Below are positions 49,838 to 58,077 of a stretch of 64,000 nucleotides of DNA, one piece after another (position 1 is the first letter of the stretch; every line of letters starts with the position of its first letter). The notes below the pieces were generated by a model. That model was given only the letters and a program-made list of their open reading frames with translations. It was not told the origin of the DNA and made no database searches. The translations under genes and the position numbers were made by a program. The DNA comes from JAOPZW01 sp963789015 (lineage in GTDB: Bacteria; Actinomycetota; Thermoleophilia; Solirubrobacterales; Solirubrobacteraceae). The stretch is from positions 186,001-250,000 of the forward strand of contig CAWBIU010000004.1 of assembly GCA_963789015.1 (NCBI GenBank). The letters run 5' to 3'.

Positions 49838-50746
49838 ATGGACCTGCTCGCCGTCGCGCTCGAGGACGCCGGCGGCGTCGCCGCGGCGCCGGAGAGCGCC
49901 GCGCGCCTGCGCGGCCTGCTCGCCGACGCGCTCGTGCGCGGCGTGGCCGAGCTGGCCAAGGCGCGCTCGGGCTACGGCGATCCGGTCACCGTCGCCGTCG
50001 GCCCCGCCGCGGGCGGCCTGCGCGCCGTCGCGCCGGTCGCCGCCGGCCTGCGCGCCGATCCCTACGCGATCACCGAGCGCGCCTGGCTGCTCGTCGCCGC
50101 GCTCACCGGGGCGCTCGTCGAGATCGGCGGCGACGCGCGGCTGACCGCAGGTGCCCTCGGCGACGCGCTCGTGCTCCAGGTCCCCGGCGATCCCGCCGAC
50201 GCCGAGCTCGTCCCGCTCGCCTTCGACGCCCACGTCGCCTCGATCGACCGGCTGCGGGCCCGCGCCCTGGCCGTGCCCGGCTTCGTGCTCGACGACATCG
50301 GCGAGCTGCGGGCGCCGATCGGCATCGCGCACCCGCTCGTCGTCGCCGCCGCCGTCGCCGCGCTCGGCGGCCGTCCGGCCGACCCCGCCTCGCTGGCCGA
50401 CTACGAGGACGCCGTGCTCGCCGCCCGCGACGCCGCCGACGACGTCGTGCGCCCCCACGACGACCCCGACCCCGCGCGGCGCGCCGCGCGGCGGATCCTC
50501 CAGCGCCTGGACGGCATGGGGAAGTGGGGCGGATACCACACGGAGTTCGCCCATCTCGCGCGCGGCTTCGCCGGCAACGAGCGGGCGCTCGCCGAGGCGG
50601 TGGGGGAGGCGCTGCTCGCCGCCGGGCTGCTCGACGAGAAGCCGAGCGTCGGCCAGCGCCACGTGTTCCTCAACCCGCGCCGGGCGGGTGACATCCACGC
50701 CCTCATCGAGCGCGGGACCGTCCCCGCCGACCTCGATCTCCCCTGA
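49838..50746 (+). CDS. Conserved-looking hypothetical protein
   Basis: 302 residues, soluble, Ala/Leu-rich and mainly helical. Two parts can be seen. An N-terminal domain (about 1-200) has alternating hydrophobic strands (GDPVTVAVGPAAGGLRAVAP). A C-terminal ~85-residue part (MGKWGGYHTEFAHLARGF ... VGQRHVFLNPRRAGDI) has the look of a winged helix. No catalytic motif or membrane segment was recognised. It is flanked by two TAGCCT promoters, so it is transcribed alone. Confidence 0.65.
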   Translation: MDLLAVALEDAGGVAAAPESAARLRGLLADALVRGVAELAKARSGYGDPVTVAVGPAAGGLRAVAPVAAGLRADPYAITERAWLLVAALTGALVEIGGDARLTAGALGDALVLQVPGDPADAELVPLAFDAHVASIDRLRARALAVPGFVLDDIGELRAPIGIAHPLVVAAAVAALGGRPADPASLADYEDAVLAARDAADDVVRPHDDPDPARRAARRILQRLDGMGKWGGYHTEFAHLARGFAGNERALAEAVGEALLAAGLLDEKPSVGQRHVFLNPRRAGDIHALIERGTVPADLDLP

Positions 50747-50768
50747 GCCGCGCGACCGCGCGGCGAGG

Positions 50769-50774
50769 TAGCCT
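50769..50774 (+). promoter_or_regulatory. -10-type hexamer TAGCCT for the acyl-CoA synthetase
   Basis: TAGCCT ends 7 bases before GTG 50782. Confidence 0.55.
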
Positions 50775-50781
50775 GCGGGCC

Positions 50782-52449
50782 GTGGGGATCGGGAGCCTCG
50801 TCCGGCGCAAGCTGTTCACCGCGCGCACGCTCGTCGCCGTCGGCGCCGTCCGGCCCGCGCGGCCGGACCGCGCGATCCGGGCGGGCGTCGCCCTCCTCCG
50901 CCTCGGGCCGACCCCGGCCGGCGGCTACACGGTCAGCGCGATCCGCCACCCGCACGACGCGGCCATCGTCGACGAGCGCGGGACGCTGACCTTCCTCGAG
51001 GTCCACGAGCGCACCAACGCGATCGCCCGCGAGTGGCGCGCCGCCGGCCTCGAGGCGGGCGACAAGGTCGCGATCGTCGCCCGCAACCACCGCGGGTTCA
51101 TCGAGGCGATGATCGCGGGCTCCAAGCTCGGCGCCGACCTGCTCTACCTGAACACGGCGCTCGCCGCGCGGCAGGTCGCCGAGGTGGCCGAGCGCGAGAA
51201 GCCGGCCGCGATCGTCCACGACGCCGAGTTCACCGCCCTCGTCGCCGACGCCGCCCAGGGTCGCCTGCGCTTCGTCTCGACGCCCGACCCGGCCGGCGAC
51301 GCCGGGGCACCGACGCTCGACGAGCTCGCCGCCCGCGGCGACACCTCCGATCTGAAGCCGGCGGGCCGGCGCGGCCGCGTGATCCTGCTCACGAGCGGCA
51401 CGACGGGCGCGCCCAAGGGCGCCCAGCGCCACCAGCCCAAGTCGTTCGACCCGGCGGCGATCCTCTTCGACCGCATCCCGCTGCGCGCGCGCCAGCGCAC
51501 GCTGATCGCCGCGCCGCTGTTCCACACGTGGGGGCTCGCGCACTTCACCCTGGGCATGGCGATCAGCTCGACGCTCGTCCTGCGCGACCGCTTCGACCCC
51601 GCCGACACGCTGGCCACGCTCGAGCGCGAGCGCTGCACGGCGCTGATCGCCGTCCCGGTGATGCTCCAGCGGATGCTCGAGCTGCCCGCGGCGGCGTTCG
51701 CCGAGCACGACCTCGGCGCGCTGCGCGTCATCGCCGTGAGCGGCAGCGCGCTGCCCGGCGACCTGGCCACGCGCGTCATGGACCGCTTCGGCGACGTCCT
51801 CTACAACATCTACGGCTCGACGGAGGCGGCGTGGGCGAGCATCGCGGGGCCCGCCGACCTGCGCGCCGCCCCCGGCACGGCGGGGCGCCCGCCGCGCGAG
51901 ACCGTCCTCAGGCTCCTCGACGACACCGACCGCGAGGTCGCGCCGGGGGAGACGGGGCGCATCTTCGTCGGCAACGAGATGGTCATGGAGTGCTACACGA
52001 CGGGCGACGGCAAGCCGATGATCGGCGGGCTGATGTCGACCGGCGACGTCGGCCACCTCGACGCCGACGGGCGCCTGTTCGTGGCCGGCCGCGACGACGA
52101 GATGATCATCTCCGGCGGCGAGAACGTCTTCCCGCGCGAGGTCGAGGATGTCCTCGCCGGGCACCCCGCGGTCTACGAGGTCGCGGTCATCGGCGTCGAC
52201 GACGCCGAGTTCGGGCAGCGGCTGATCGCCTTCGTCGTCGCCGAGCCGGGCCACGACCCGACGGCCGACCAGCTCGCCGGGCACGTTCGCTCCAACCTCG
52301 CGCGCTTCCAGGTCCCGCGCGAGATCGTCTTCATGGACGAGCTGCCGCGCAACGCCACCGGCAAGGTCCTCAAGCGCGAGCTGAGCGCCGGCGGCGGCCC
52401 GCCGGCCTCTAGCGGTACTCCGCCAGGATCCCCAGCAGCGCCTCGTTGA
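50782..52449 (+). CDS. Acyl-CoA synthetase, AMP-binding (ANL) family
   Basis: 555 residues from GTG 50782. P-loop motif LLTSGTTGAPKGAQR, A5 motif YNIYGSTEAAWAS, A7 MSTGDVGHLDADGRL, A8 GRDDEMIISGGENVFP and the C-terminal lysine motif RNATGKVLKREL are all present, so the adenylation machinery is complete. It activates a carboxylate, probably a fatty acid, to its CoA ester. The VFP after GGEN is common in fatty-acyl-CoA synthetases. Its last 41 bases overlap the convergent hydrolase gene. Confidence 0.92.
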   Translation: MGIGSLVRRKLFTARTLVAVGAVRPARPDRAIRAGVALLRLGPTPAGGYTVSAIRHPHDAAIVDERGTLTFLEVHERTNAIAREWRAAGLEAGDKVAIVARNHRGFIEAMIAGSKLGADLLYLNTALAARQVAEVAEREKPAAIVHDAEFTALVADAAQGRLRFVSTPDPAGDAGAPTLDELAARGDTSDLKPAGRRGRVILLTSGTTGAPKGAQRHQPKSFDPAAILFDRIPLRARQRTLIAAPLFHTWGLAHFTLGMAISSTLVLRDRFDPADTLATLERERCTALIAVPVMLQRMLELPAAAFAEHDLGALRVIAVSGSALPGDLATRVMDRFGDVLYNIYGSTEAAWASIAGPADLRAAPGTAGRPPRETVLRLLDDTDREVAPGETGRIFVGNEMVMECYTTGDGKPMIGGLMSTGDVGHLDADGRLFVAGRDDEMIISGGENVFPREVEDVLAGHPAVYEVAVIGVDDAEFGQRLIAFVVAEPGHDPTADQLAGHVRSNLARFQVPREIVFMDELPRNATGKVLKRELSAGGGPPASSGTPPGSPAAPR

Positions 52450-53224
52450 CGACGTCGGGCCGGTGGCCGAAGGCCGACCCGTGGCCGAGCCCCTCGAGCA
52501 GGTGGAAGCGCCCGCGGCCCGCGAGCTCGGCGACCTCGCGCACGCGGGCGGGCGGCGTCTGCACGTCCTGGGCGAAGGCGATCGCGTGGATCGGCACCTC
52601 GCACGTGGGCAGCCGGTCCGAGGAGTCGTAGTCCAGGCACGCCTGCCACTGGGCGGCGAGCATCGCGCCGTCGCGCTCCTCGAAGTCGGCGGCCACCAGC
52701 GGGCGGATGCGCTCCCACATCGTGTCGTCGCCGAGCACCTCGGCGGGGTAGTAGAGGAGCGCGTAGTGCGCGGTGGCGAAGTCCGGCGGCATCGCCGCTC
52801 CGGCCCGCCGCAGCGCGATCTCCGCCTCCTCCCACTCGCGGATGAAGCCCGTCTTGCGCGCGCACGTGCCCATGACCAGGGCGGCGCGCACGAGATCGGG
52901 GCGCTCGAAGGCGACCTCCTGGGCGATGAGCGAGCCCATCGACAGGCCGATCAGGAAGACGGGCGGCCGGCAGGCCGCCTCGATCAGCGCGACGAGGTCG
53001 GCGCCGTGCTCGGCGATCGGCCACGGCGGGTCGTCGTCGCTGCGCGTCGCCCCGACACCGCGCGCGTCGTAGGTCGTGCTGCGGTACTCGTGGTCGAAGC
53101 CCGGCGTCTGGAAGCGGCGCCAGTTCGACCCGGGGTGGTCGCCCGCGGCGAGCCAGACGACGTCCGGGCCGTCGCCCGACTGCTCGTAGAAGAGGGTCGC
53201 TCCGCCGATCTCGAGCTCGGCCAT
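52409..53224 (-). CDS. Alpha/beta hydrolase
   Basis: 271 residues. The nucleophile elbow is GLSMGS, with the catalytic Asp probably in FAQDVQTPP and the His in GLGHGS near the C terminus. The oxyanion region is WLAAGDHPGSNW. No signal peptide. Esterase, lactonase or dehalogenase-type activity is possible; the family does not set the substrate. It lies 7 bases after the peroxiredoxin-like gene and probably shares its transcript. Confidence 0.87.
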   Translation of the reverse strand: MAELEIGGATLFYEQSGDGPDVVWLAAGDHPGSNWRRFQTPGFDHEYRSTTYDARGVGATRSDDDPPWPIAEHGADLVALIEAACRPPVFLIGLSMGSLIAQEVAFERPDLVRAALVMGTCARKTGFIREWEEAEIALRRAGAAMPPDFATAHYALLYYPAEVLGDDTMWERIRPLVAADFEERDGAMLAAQWQACLDYDSSDRLPTCEVPIHAIAFAQDVQTPPARVREVAELAGRGRFHLLEGLGHGSAFGHRPDVVNEALLGILAEYR

Positions 53225-53231
53225 CAGCGCC

Positions 53232-53759
53232 TCAGCGCCACTTGATCGAGCAGCCCTTGGGCTCGGTCTCGGCGCGGGCGACGGGGCGCCCGGCGAGCAG
53301 ATCGTCGAGCGCCTCGCGCAGCCACGCGGCGCCGAGGCTCGGGTCGCCGTGGTCGGCGTCCGGCGCCCCGCGGTAGGCGACCGCGCCGTCGGGGCCGACC
53401 ACGAAGACGTCAGGCGTCGTCCGGGCGCCGTAGGCGCGCGCGACCTCCTGGGACTCGTCGCGCAGGTAGGGGTGCGGCCAGCCGCCGTCCGCGCTGACGC
53501 GCTCCTGCATCGCCTCGTAGGAGTCGCGCGGGTAGCGCTCGCCGTCGTTCGGGTTGACCGCCAGCACGCGCACGCCGCGGTCGGCGTAGTCGCGCGCCAC
53601 GTCGGCCAGCCGGTCGTGCCACGCGAGCGCGTAGGGGCAGTGGTTGCAGGTGAAGACGATGACGGTGGCGGGGGCGGGATCGCCGTCGAGCGCGTGCGGC
53701 GCGCCGTCGGTGTCGGGCAGCTCGAAGGTGGGGGCGGGATCGCCGATCGTGAGTGTCAC
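53232..53759 (-). CDS. Thioredoxin-fold peroxiredoxin-like protein (AhpC/TSA)
   Basis: 175 residues from GTG 53759, with GAGGAG 8-10 bases upstream. It opens like a peroxiredoxin (GDPAPTFELPDTDGAPHAL) and has VFTCNHCPYALAW, where the Cys-x-x-Cys replaces the peroxiredoxin Pro-x-x-x-Thr-x-x-Cys site, and ends GCSIKWR, a tail I know from this subgroup. A disulfide exchange role in the cytosol is more likely than peroxide reduction. It sits between the alcohol dehydrogenase and hydrolase on the same strand. Confidence 0.87.
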   Translation of the reverse strand: MTLTIGDPAPTFELPDTDGAPHALDGDPAPATVIVFTCNHCPYALAWHDRLADVARDYADRGVRVLAVNPNDGERYPRDSYEAMQERVSADGGWPHPYLRDESQEVARAYGARTTPDVFVVGPDGAVAYRGAPDADHGDPSLGAAWLREALDDLLAGRPVARAETEPKGCSIKWR

Positions 53760-53800
53760 TGCGGTCTCCTCATCGGGTGGTGCGTGCGTCGTCCTGCACG

Positions 53801-54793
53801 CTACCCGGCGCCCGGCACGATCACGGCGGCGCCCTCCAGGCGGCCGGCGCGCAGGTCCTCGAGCGCCGTCCCGGCCGCGTCGAGCGGGTAGGTCGTGACG
53901 TGCGTGCGGACCGGGACCCGCGGCGCGAGCGCGAGCAGCTCGCGGGCGTCGGCGCGCGTCAGGTTGGCCACCGAGCGGATCGAGCGCTCGCGCCACAGGT
54001 CGGCGTACCGGATCGGCGGGATGTCGCTCATGTGGATGCCTGCGCAGACGACCGTGCCGCCCGGCGCGAGCGCGCGCAGCGCTGCGACGACGAGCTCGCC
54101 GGCCGGGGCGAAGATGATCGCCGCGTCGAGCTCCTCGGGCGGCGGCCCCAGCGCGTCGCCGGCCCACTCGCAGCCCAGCGAGCGCGCGAAGGCCTGCGAG
54201 CGCTCGTCGCCGGCGCGTGTGAACGCGAACACGCGCCGGCCCTGGTGGCGCGCGACCTGGCAGATGATGTGCGCCGACGCGCCGAAGCCGTACAGGCCCA
54301 GGCGCGCGGGATCGCCGGTCATCCGCAGCGCGCGGTGGCCGATCAGCCCGGCGCACAGCAGCGGCGCCGCCTCGAGGTCGCCGTAGGCCTCGGGCAGCGC
54401 GAAGCAGTAGCGCGCATCGGCGACCGCCCGCGTGGCGTAGCCGCCGTCGATGTCCAGTCCCGTGAAACGGGCGCGCACGCACAGGTTCTCGCGCCCCGAC
54501 CGGCAGTAGGCGCACTCGCCGCACGTCCAGCCCAGCCACGGGATGCCGACGCGCGCGCCCGGCTCGTGCTCCGCGCCGTCGCCCGCGGCGAGCACCGTGC
54601 CGACGATCTGGTGGCCGGGGACGAGCGGCAGCCGCGGCGCCTCGAGCTCGCCGTCGACGATGTGCAGGTCGGTGCGGCAGACCCCGCAGGCATGGACCTC
54701 GACGAGCGTCTGGCCGGGCTCCGGCTCGGGGTCGGGGGCGTCCGCCACGAGACGCAGCGGCCGTCCGGGGGCGTCCAGGACCATGGCGTGCAC
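53801..54793 (-). CDS. Zinc-dependent alcohol dehydrogenase (MDR family)
   Basis: 330 residues from GTG 54793. Catalytic-zinc ligands are in HACGVCRTDLH and VPGHQIVG, and the structural zinc site is CGECAYCRSGRENLC. The NAD(P)-binding region is LYGFGASAHIICQVA, a degenerate GxGxxG. The YCRSGRENLC and GIHMSDIPPI segments resemble AdhA/AdhP-type enzymes. It oxidises alcohols or reduces aldehydes. Divergent from yceD; a minus-strand TAGATC lies 8 bases before its start, overlapping the yceD hexamer. Confidence 0.9.
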   Translation of the reverse strand: MHAMVLDAPGRPLRLVADAPDPEPEPGQTLVEVHACGVCRTDLHIVDGELEAPRLPLVPGHQIVGTVLAAGDGAEHEPGARVGIPWLGWTCGECAYCRSGRENLCVRARFTGLDIDGGYATRAVADARYCFALPEAYGDLEAAPLLCAGLIGHRALRMTGDPARLGLYGFGASAHIICQVARHQGRRVFAFTRAGDERSQAFARSLGCEWAGDALGPPPEELDAAIIFAPAGELVVAALRALAPGGTVVCAGIHMSDIPPIRYADLWRERSIRSVANLTRADARELLALAPRVPVRTHVTTYPLDAAGTALEDLRAGRLEGAAVIVPGAG

Positions 54794-54801
54794 CGGGCCA
54801 T

Positions 54802-54807
54802 GATCTA
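54802..54807 (-). promoter_or_regulatory. Possible -10 hexamer TAGATC for the alcohol dehydrogenase
   Basis: Ends 8 bases before GTG 54793. The final base is C rather than the usual T, so it is weaker than the others. It overlaps the plus-strand TACCCT of yceD by two bases, so the two promoters may exclude each other. Confidence 0.3.
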
Positions 54808-54811
54808 CCCT
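54806..54811 (+). promoter_or_regulatory. -10-type hexamer TACCCT for the yceD-like gene
   Basis: TACCCT ends 7 bases before ATG 54819. The GGAG between could instead act as a very close ribosome site. Confidence 0.45.
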
Positions 54812-54818
54812 CGGAGAC

Positions 54819-55337
54819 ATGGCTGCTCGAACCGACGTCTTCGATCTCGGAGGACTCCGGCTGAGTGCCGGCGAGGGACGCACGATCGTCCTCGGAGTGC
54901 CGATCGGCGGGTTCGACTTCGGCGGCGAGCACTACGCCACCGAGCCGTCCCAGGTCGACGCCCGGCTCGACATCTCGCGCATGACCGGCGAGGGCTACGC
55001 GCTGCGACTGCGCTTCGAGGCGGCGCTCACGGGGCCGTGCATGCGCTGCCTGGAGCCCGCCGCGCCGGTCGTCGCCGTCGACGCCCGCGAGGTCGACCAG
55101 CCCGGTGGCGGCGAGGAGCTCACGAGCCCGTACGTCCGCGACGGGGACCTCGACCTGGGCCGCTGGGCGCGCGACGCCTACGCGCTCGCGCTCCCCGTCC
55201 AGGTGCTCTGCCGCCCCGACTGCGCGGGGCTGTGCCCGCAGTGCGGAGTCGACCTCAACGAGGCCGGGCCCGAGCACGCGCACGAGGCCGCGCGCGATCC
55301 GCGCTGGGCGAAGCTCAGCGAGATCAGGTTCGACTAG
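54819..55337 (+). CDS. YceD/DUF177 family protein
   Basis: 172 residues. The family signature is visible as LTGPCMRCLEPAAPVV (first Cys pair) and the C-terminal CRPDCAGLCPQCGVDLNE (second Cys cluster). YceD is linked to 23S rRNA processing and normally sits directly before rpmF. Here two minus-strand genes (an acyl-CoA ligase and a GNAT protein) separate the two by 2.5 kb. The stop overlaps the convergent ligase by 4 bases. Confidence 0.9.
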   Translation: MAARTDVFDLGGLRLSAGEGRTIVLGVPIGGFDFGGEHYATEPSQVDARLDISRMTGEGYALRLRFEAALTGPCMRCLEPAAPVVAVDAREVDQPGGGEELTSPYVRDGDLDLGRWARDAYALALPVQVLCRPDCAGLCPQCGVDLNEAGPEHAHEAARDPRWAKLSEIRFD

Positions 55338-56914
55338 GCCGCGCCCGCCGACGGCTCGCTCGCCGGCTCCTCGGCGAGCCGCTTGCGCAGGACCTTCTTG
55401 TCGAACTTGCCGACGGACGTCTTCGGGACCTCGTCGATGAACTCGACCCGCTCGGGCACCCACCACTTCGCGACCTTGTCGCTCAGGAACTCGCGCACGC
55501 CGTCCTCGTCGAGGTCGCTGCCGTCGCGGCGCACGACGCACGCGCACGGGCGCTCGCCCCATTCCTCGTCGGGGATCGCCACGACGGCCGCCTCGACGAT
55601 GTCGGGGTGCGACATCACGGCGTTCTCGAGCTGGACCGAGGAGATCCACTCGCCCCCGGACTTGACGAGGTCCTTCGTGCGGTCGACGAGCCGGACGAAG
55701 CCCTTGTCGTCGACCTCGGCGACGTCGCCGGTGCTGAACCAGCCGTCGTCGGTGATCTTCGACTCGTCCTCGTCGTCGTTGTAGTAGCCGGCGGTGACCC
55801 ACGGGCCCCGGACCTGCAGCTCGCCGCCGGAGTCCTCGTCGACGCGGGAGTCGACGAACGGCAGCATGCGGCCCTGCGTGGCGCGCAGCGCATAGCGCTC
55901 GTCGTCGTCATCGGGGGCGTCGGGAGGCATCCGGCCGGTGGTGCCCACGGGGCTGATCTCGGTCATGCCCCAGGCGTGGATCAGCGGGACGCCGAGGATC
56001 TCGTCGAAGCCGCGGATGAGGGACTCGGGCGCGGCCGAGCCGCCGACGAAGACCTCGCGCAGCGAGGACAGGTCGGGCATCGGGTCCAGCCGCAGCAGGC
56101 CCTGCCAGATGGTCGGCACGCCGGCCGTCAGCGTCACCTTCTCGGACGCGATGAGCTCGGCCAGGTCGGCGGGCGCCATCCGCGGGCCGGGCAGCACCAG
56201 GCGCGCGCCCGCCATCGTCGCCATGTACGGCAGGCCCCAGGCGTTGACGTGGAACATCGGCACGACGGGCATGACCGAGTCGTCCTCGCGCACGCCGAAG
56301 CCGCTCGGGAGGCTGACCACGAGCGTGTGGAGCACGGCCGAGCGGTGGGAGTAGAGGACGCCCTTGGGCCGGCCCGTGGTGCCGCTGGTGTAGCAGAGGG
56401 CAGCGGCCGTGTCCTCGTCGAAGTCGGGGAACTCGAAGCCCTCGTCGCCGTCGGCGATGAGCTGCTCGTAGTCCAGCGCGCCCTCGCGCTCGCCCTCGGC
56501 GTCGGGCATCAGGACCACGTGCTCGACGGAGTCCAGTTGCGGCATCACGCCGGCCAGCGAGGCGTCGAGGAAGATCACCTTGTCCTCGGCGTGCTCGACG
56601 ACGTAGCGAAGGTCGTCCTCGAACAGGCGGATGTTCAGCGTGTGCAGGACGGCGCCCATCGACGGCACGGCGAAGTAGAGCTCGAGGTGGCGCAGTGAGT
56701 TCCAGCCGAAGGTGGCCACGCGGTCGCCGGGCTCGATCCCCAGGCGCTGCAGCGAGGAGGCCAGCCGCCGCGCGCGCCGCACCGCCTCCCCGTAGGTCGA
56801 GCGCTCGACCCCGTCCTTCGTCCGGCTGACGATCTCCCGGTCGCCGAACAGCCGCTCGGCCCGCTCCACGATCTCGCGGACGAGCAGGGGACGATCCATC
56901 ATCTGGCCGCGCAT
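55334..56914 (-). CDS. Long-chain fatty acid-CoA ligase-type enzyme (ANL family)
   Basis: 526 residues. It has LCYTSGTTGRPKGVLYSH (P-loop), HAWGMTEISP (A5), STGDVAEVDDKGFVRLVDR (A7), KDLVKSGGEWISSVQLE (A8) and the C-terminal KTSVGKFDKKVLR lysine motif. The GGEWIS form is typical of medium- and long-chain acyl-CoA synthetases. It forms acyl-CoA through an acyl-adenylate. Started at ATG 56914, where TAGTGT lies 6 bases upstream. It is inserted between yceD and rpmF on the opposite strand, near plsX and acpP of lipid synthesis. Confidence 0.92.
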   Translation of the reverse strand: MRGQMMDRPLLVREIVERAERLFGDREIVSRTKDGVERSTYGEAVRRARRLASSLQRLGIEPGDRVATFGWNSLRHLELYFAVPSMGAVLHTLNIRLFEDDLRYVVEHAEDKVIFLDASLAGVMPQLDSVEHVVLMPDAEGEREGALDYEQLIADGDEGFEFPDFDEDTAAALCYTSGTTGRPKGVLYSHRSAVLHTLVVSLPSGFGVREDDSVMPVVPMFHVNAWGLPYMATMAGARLVLPGPRMAPADLAELIASEKVTLTAGVPTIWQGLLRLDPMPDLSSLREVFVGGSAAPESLIRGFDEILGVPLIHAWGMTEISPVGTTGRMPPDAPDDDDERYALRATQGRMLPFVDSRVDEDSGGELQVRGPWVTAGYYNDDEDESKITDDGWFSTGDVAEVDDKGFVRLVDRTKDLVKSGGEWISSVQLENAVMSHPDIVEAAVVAIPDEEWGERPCACVVRRDGSDLDEDGVREFLSDKVAKWWVPERVEFIDEVPKTSVGKFDKKVLRKRLAEEPASEPSAGAA

Positions 56915-56920
56915 GGCGCG

Positions 56921-56926
56921 ACACTA
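56921..56926 (-). promoter_or_regulatory. -10-type hexamer TAGTGT for the acyl-CoA ligase
   Basis: Minus-strand TAGTGT ends 6 bases before the ATG at 56914 and lies between the ligase and the upstream GNAT gene, giving the ligase its own start point. Confidence 0.45.
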
Positions 56927-56942
56927 CCGCGCCGGCCGTGGG

Positions 56943-57794
56943 CTAGAGCCAAGGGCCGCTGGGAACGTACGGGCGCAACGGCCCGAGCGCGCCGGCGGTC
57001 AGCACCGGGCCGTCGGGCGACAGCGCCAGCCCGGCGCGCAGACAGGCGCGGATCGCCCAGTCCTGTCCCGACGTGAGGAAGTCGACGCTGACCGTCGCGC
57101 CGCGCGGCGCCGCCGCAAGCGCGCCGTTCAGGACCTGCGTGGCGGCCTCCTCGTCGAGCCCGGCGACGAGCTGGACATGGCTGTCGCGCAGGAGCGCAAA
57201 GGCGCGGTCCCCGGCGAGCAGCAGGCGGGCGCCGGGGTGCTCGAGGGCGACGCGCAGCTCGCGGCCGTGGCCGGCGCCGCGCACGGCGCGCCCGATCGCG
57301 TCGGCCACGCGGATGCCGCCCTCGCCGGCGTCGACGACGCCGTCGGGGTCGCCGAGGCGGGCGCGGTCGACGATCCCGGCGGCGGCGACGCACGGTCGCA
57401 GCGCCAGGCCGAGCGACGCGTAGGCGCGCATCGCCGCGGGGTGCGAGCTCGACAGGACGATCCAGCCGCGCGCATCGCGGCCGTGCTCCCAGGCGGCGCG
57501 CAGCAGGCGCCGCCCGTCGCCACGGCCCTGGTGCTCCTCGAGCAGCCCGAGCAGCGACAGGCCCCAGATGCCCTCGCGCACGAGCGCGAGCGAGGCGCCG
57601 ACGATCTCGCCGCCGGCCTCGGCCACCCACGCGCCGCCCGGGTCGGTCTCGAGCAGGTGGGCGATGCGGCGCCGCGCGCGGGCCACCTGGTCGGGAACAC
57701 GCCCGTCGTCGCCGAACAGCGATCGCGAGGTCGCGCGCTCGGCCGCGGCCACGTCCCCGGCGCGCATGGGACGGATGTCGACCGGCTCCGGCAC
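56943..57794 (-). CDS. GNAT family N-acetyltransferase
   Basis: 283 residues from GTG 57794. A standard N-terminal GNAT domain (about 1-145) opens with VDIRPMRAGDVAAAER and has the acetyl-CoA loop LLEEHQGRGDGRRLLRAAW. The C-terminal half (about 150-283) has similar strand-helix spacing and may be a second, degenerate GNAT domain (IRVADAIGRAVRGAGHGREL, FLTSGQDWAIRACL). Target unknown. It runs divergently from rpmF. Confidence 0.83.
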   Translation of the reverse strand: MPEPVDIRPMRAGDVAAAERATSRSLFGDDGRVPDQVARARRRIAHLLETDPGGAWVAEAGGEIVGASLALVREGIWGLSLLGLLEEHQGRGDGRRLLRAAWEHGRDARGWIVLSSSHPAAMRAYASLGLALRPCVAAAGIVDRARLGDPDGVVDAGEGGIRVADAIGRAVRGAGHGRELRVALEHPGARLLLAGDRAFALLRDSHVQLVAGLDEEAATQVLNGALAAAPRGATVSVDFLTSGQDWAIRACLRAGLALSPDGPVLTAGALGPLRPYVPSGPWL

Positions 57795-57827
57795 GCGATC
57801 GACCAGTCAACCAGGCGGGCGATGCAC

Positions 57828-57833
57828 TACCCT
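57828..57833 (+). promoter_or_regulatory. -10-type hexamer TACCCT for rpmF
   Basis: TACCCT ends 12 bases before ATG 57846, so rpmF can be transcribed independently of yceD. Confidence 0.4.
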
Positions 57834-57845
57834 GCGTGGTCGCTC

Positions 57846-58046
57846 ATGGCCGTTCCCAAGCAGAAGCAGTCGCACAGCCGCACGTCGAAGCGCCGCGCGC
57901 AGCACAAGATCTCCGCGCCGACGTACAACGAGTGCCCCACGTGCCACAGCCCGCGCCTGCCGCACCGGGTCTGCCCGGTGTGCGGCAGCTACGCCGGCCG
58001 TGAGGTCGTGCACGTGCACGACCACGATCACGACCACGAGCACTGA
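57846..58046 (+). CDS. rpmF: 50S ribosomal protein bL32 with His-rich tail
   Basis: 66 residues. MAVPKQKQSHSRTSKRRAQH is the standard start; CPTC and CPVC form the zinc site. After the usual end (GSYAGREVV) comes an additional tail HVHDHDHDHEH, which could bind metal. It is followed by plsX, the conserved rpmF-plsX order. Confidence 0.96.
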   Translation: MAVPKQKQSHSRTSKRRAQHKISAPTYNECPTCHSPRLPHRVCPVCGSYAGREVVHVHDHDHDHEH

Positions 58047-58064
58047 CGGCCCGCGGCGCCCCAG

Positions 58065-58070
58065 TAGCCT
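58065..58070 (+). promoter_or_regulatory. -10-type hexamer TAGCCT for plsX
   Basis: TAGCCT ends 7 bases before ATG 58078. A CTGACG about 17 bases upstream (58042-58047) could be a weak -35. Confidence 0.55.
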
Positions 58071-58077
58071 TCCCGCG

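Noticed and set aside
45071..50698. A minus-strand open frame of about 1875 codons spanning the nuclease-like gene and the whole metallopeptidase gene antisense
   Set aside because: Only the 45071-46360 part is protein-like. The rest is antisense to a clear M36 peptidase and is Arg/Gly/Ala/Val-rich noise, as expected when stop codons are rare in very GC-rich DNA.
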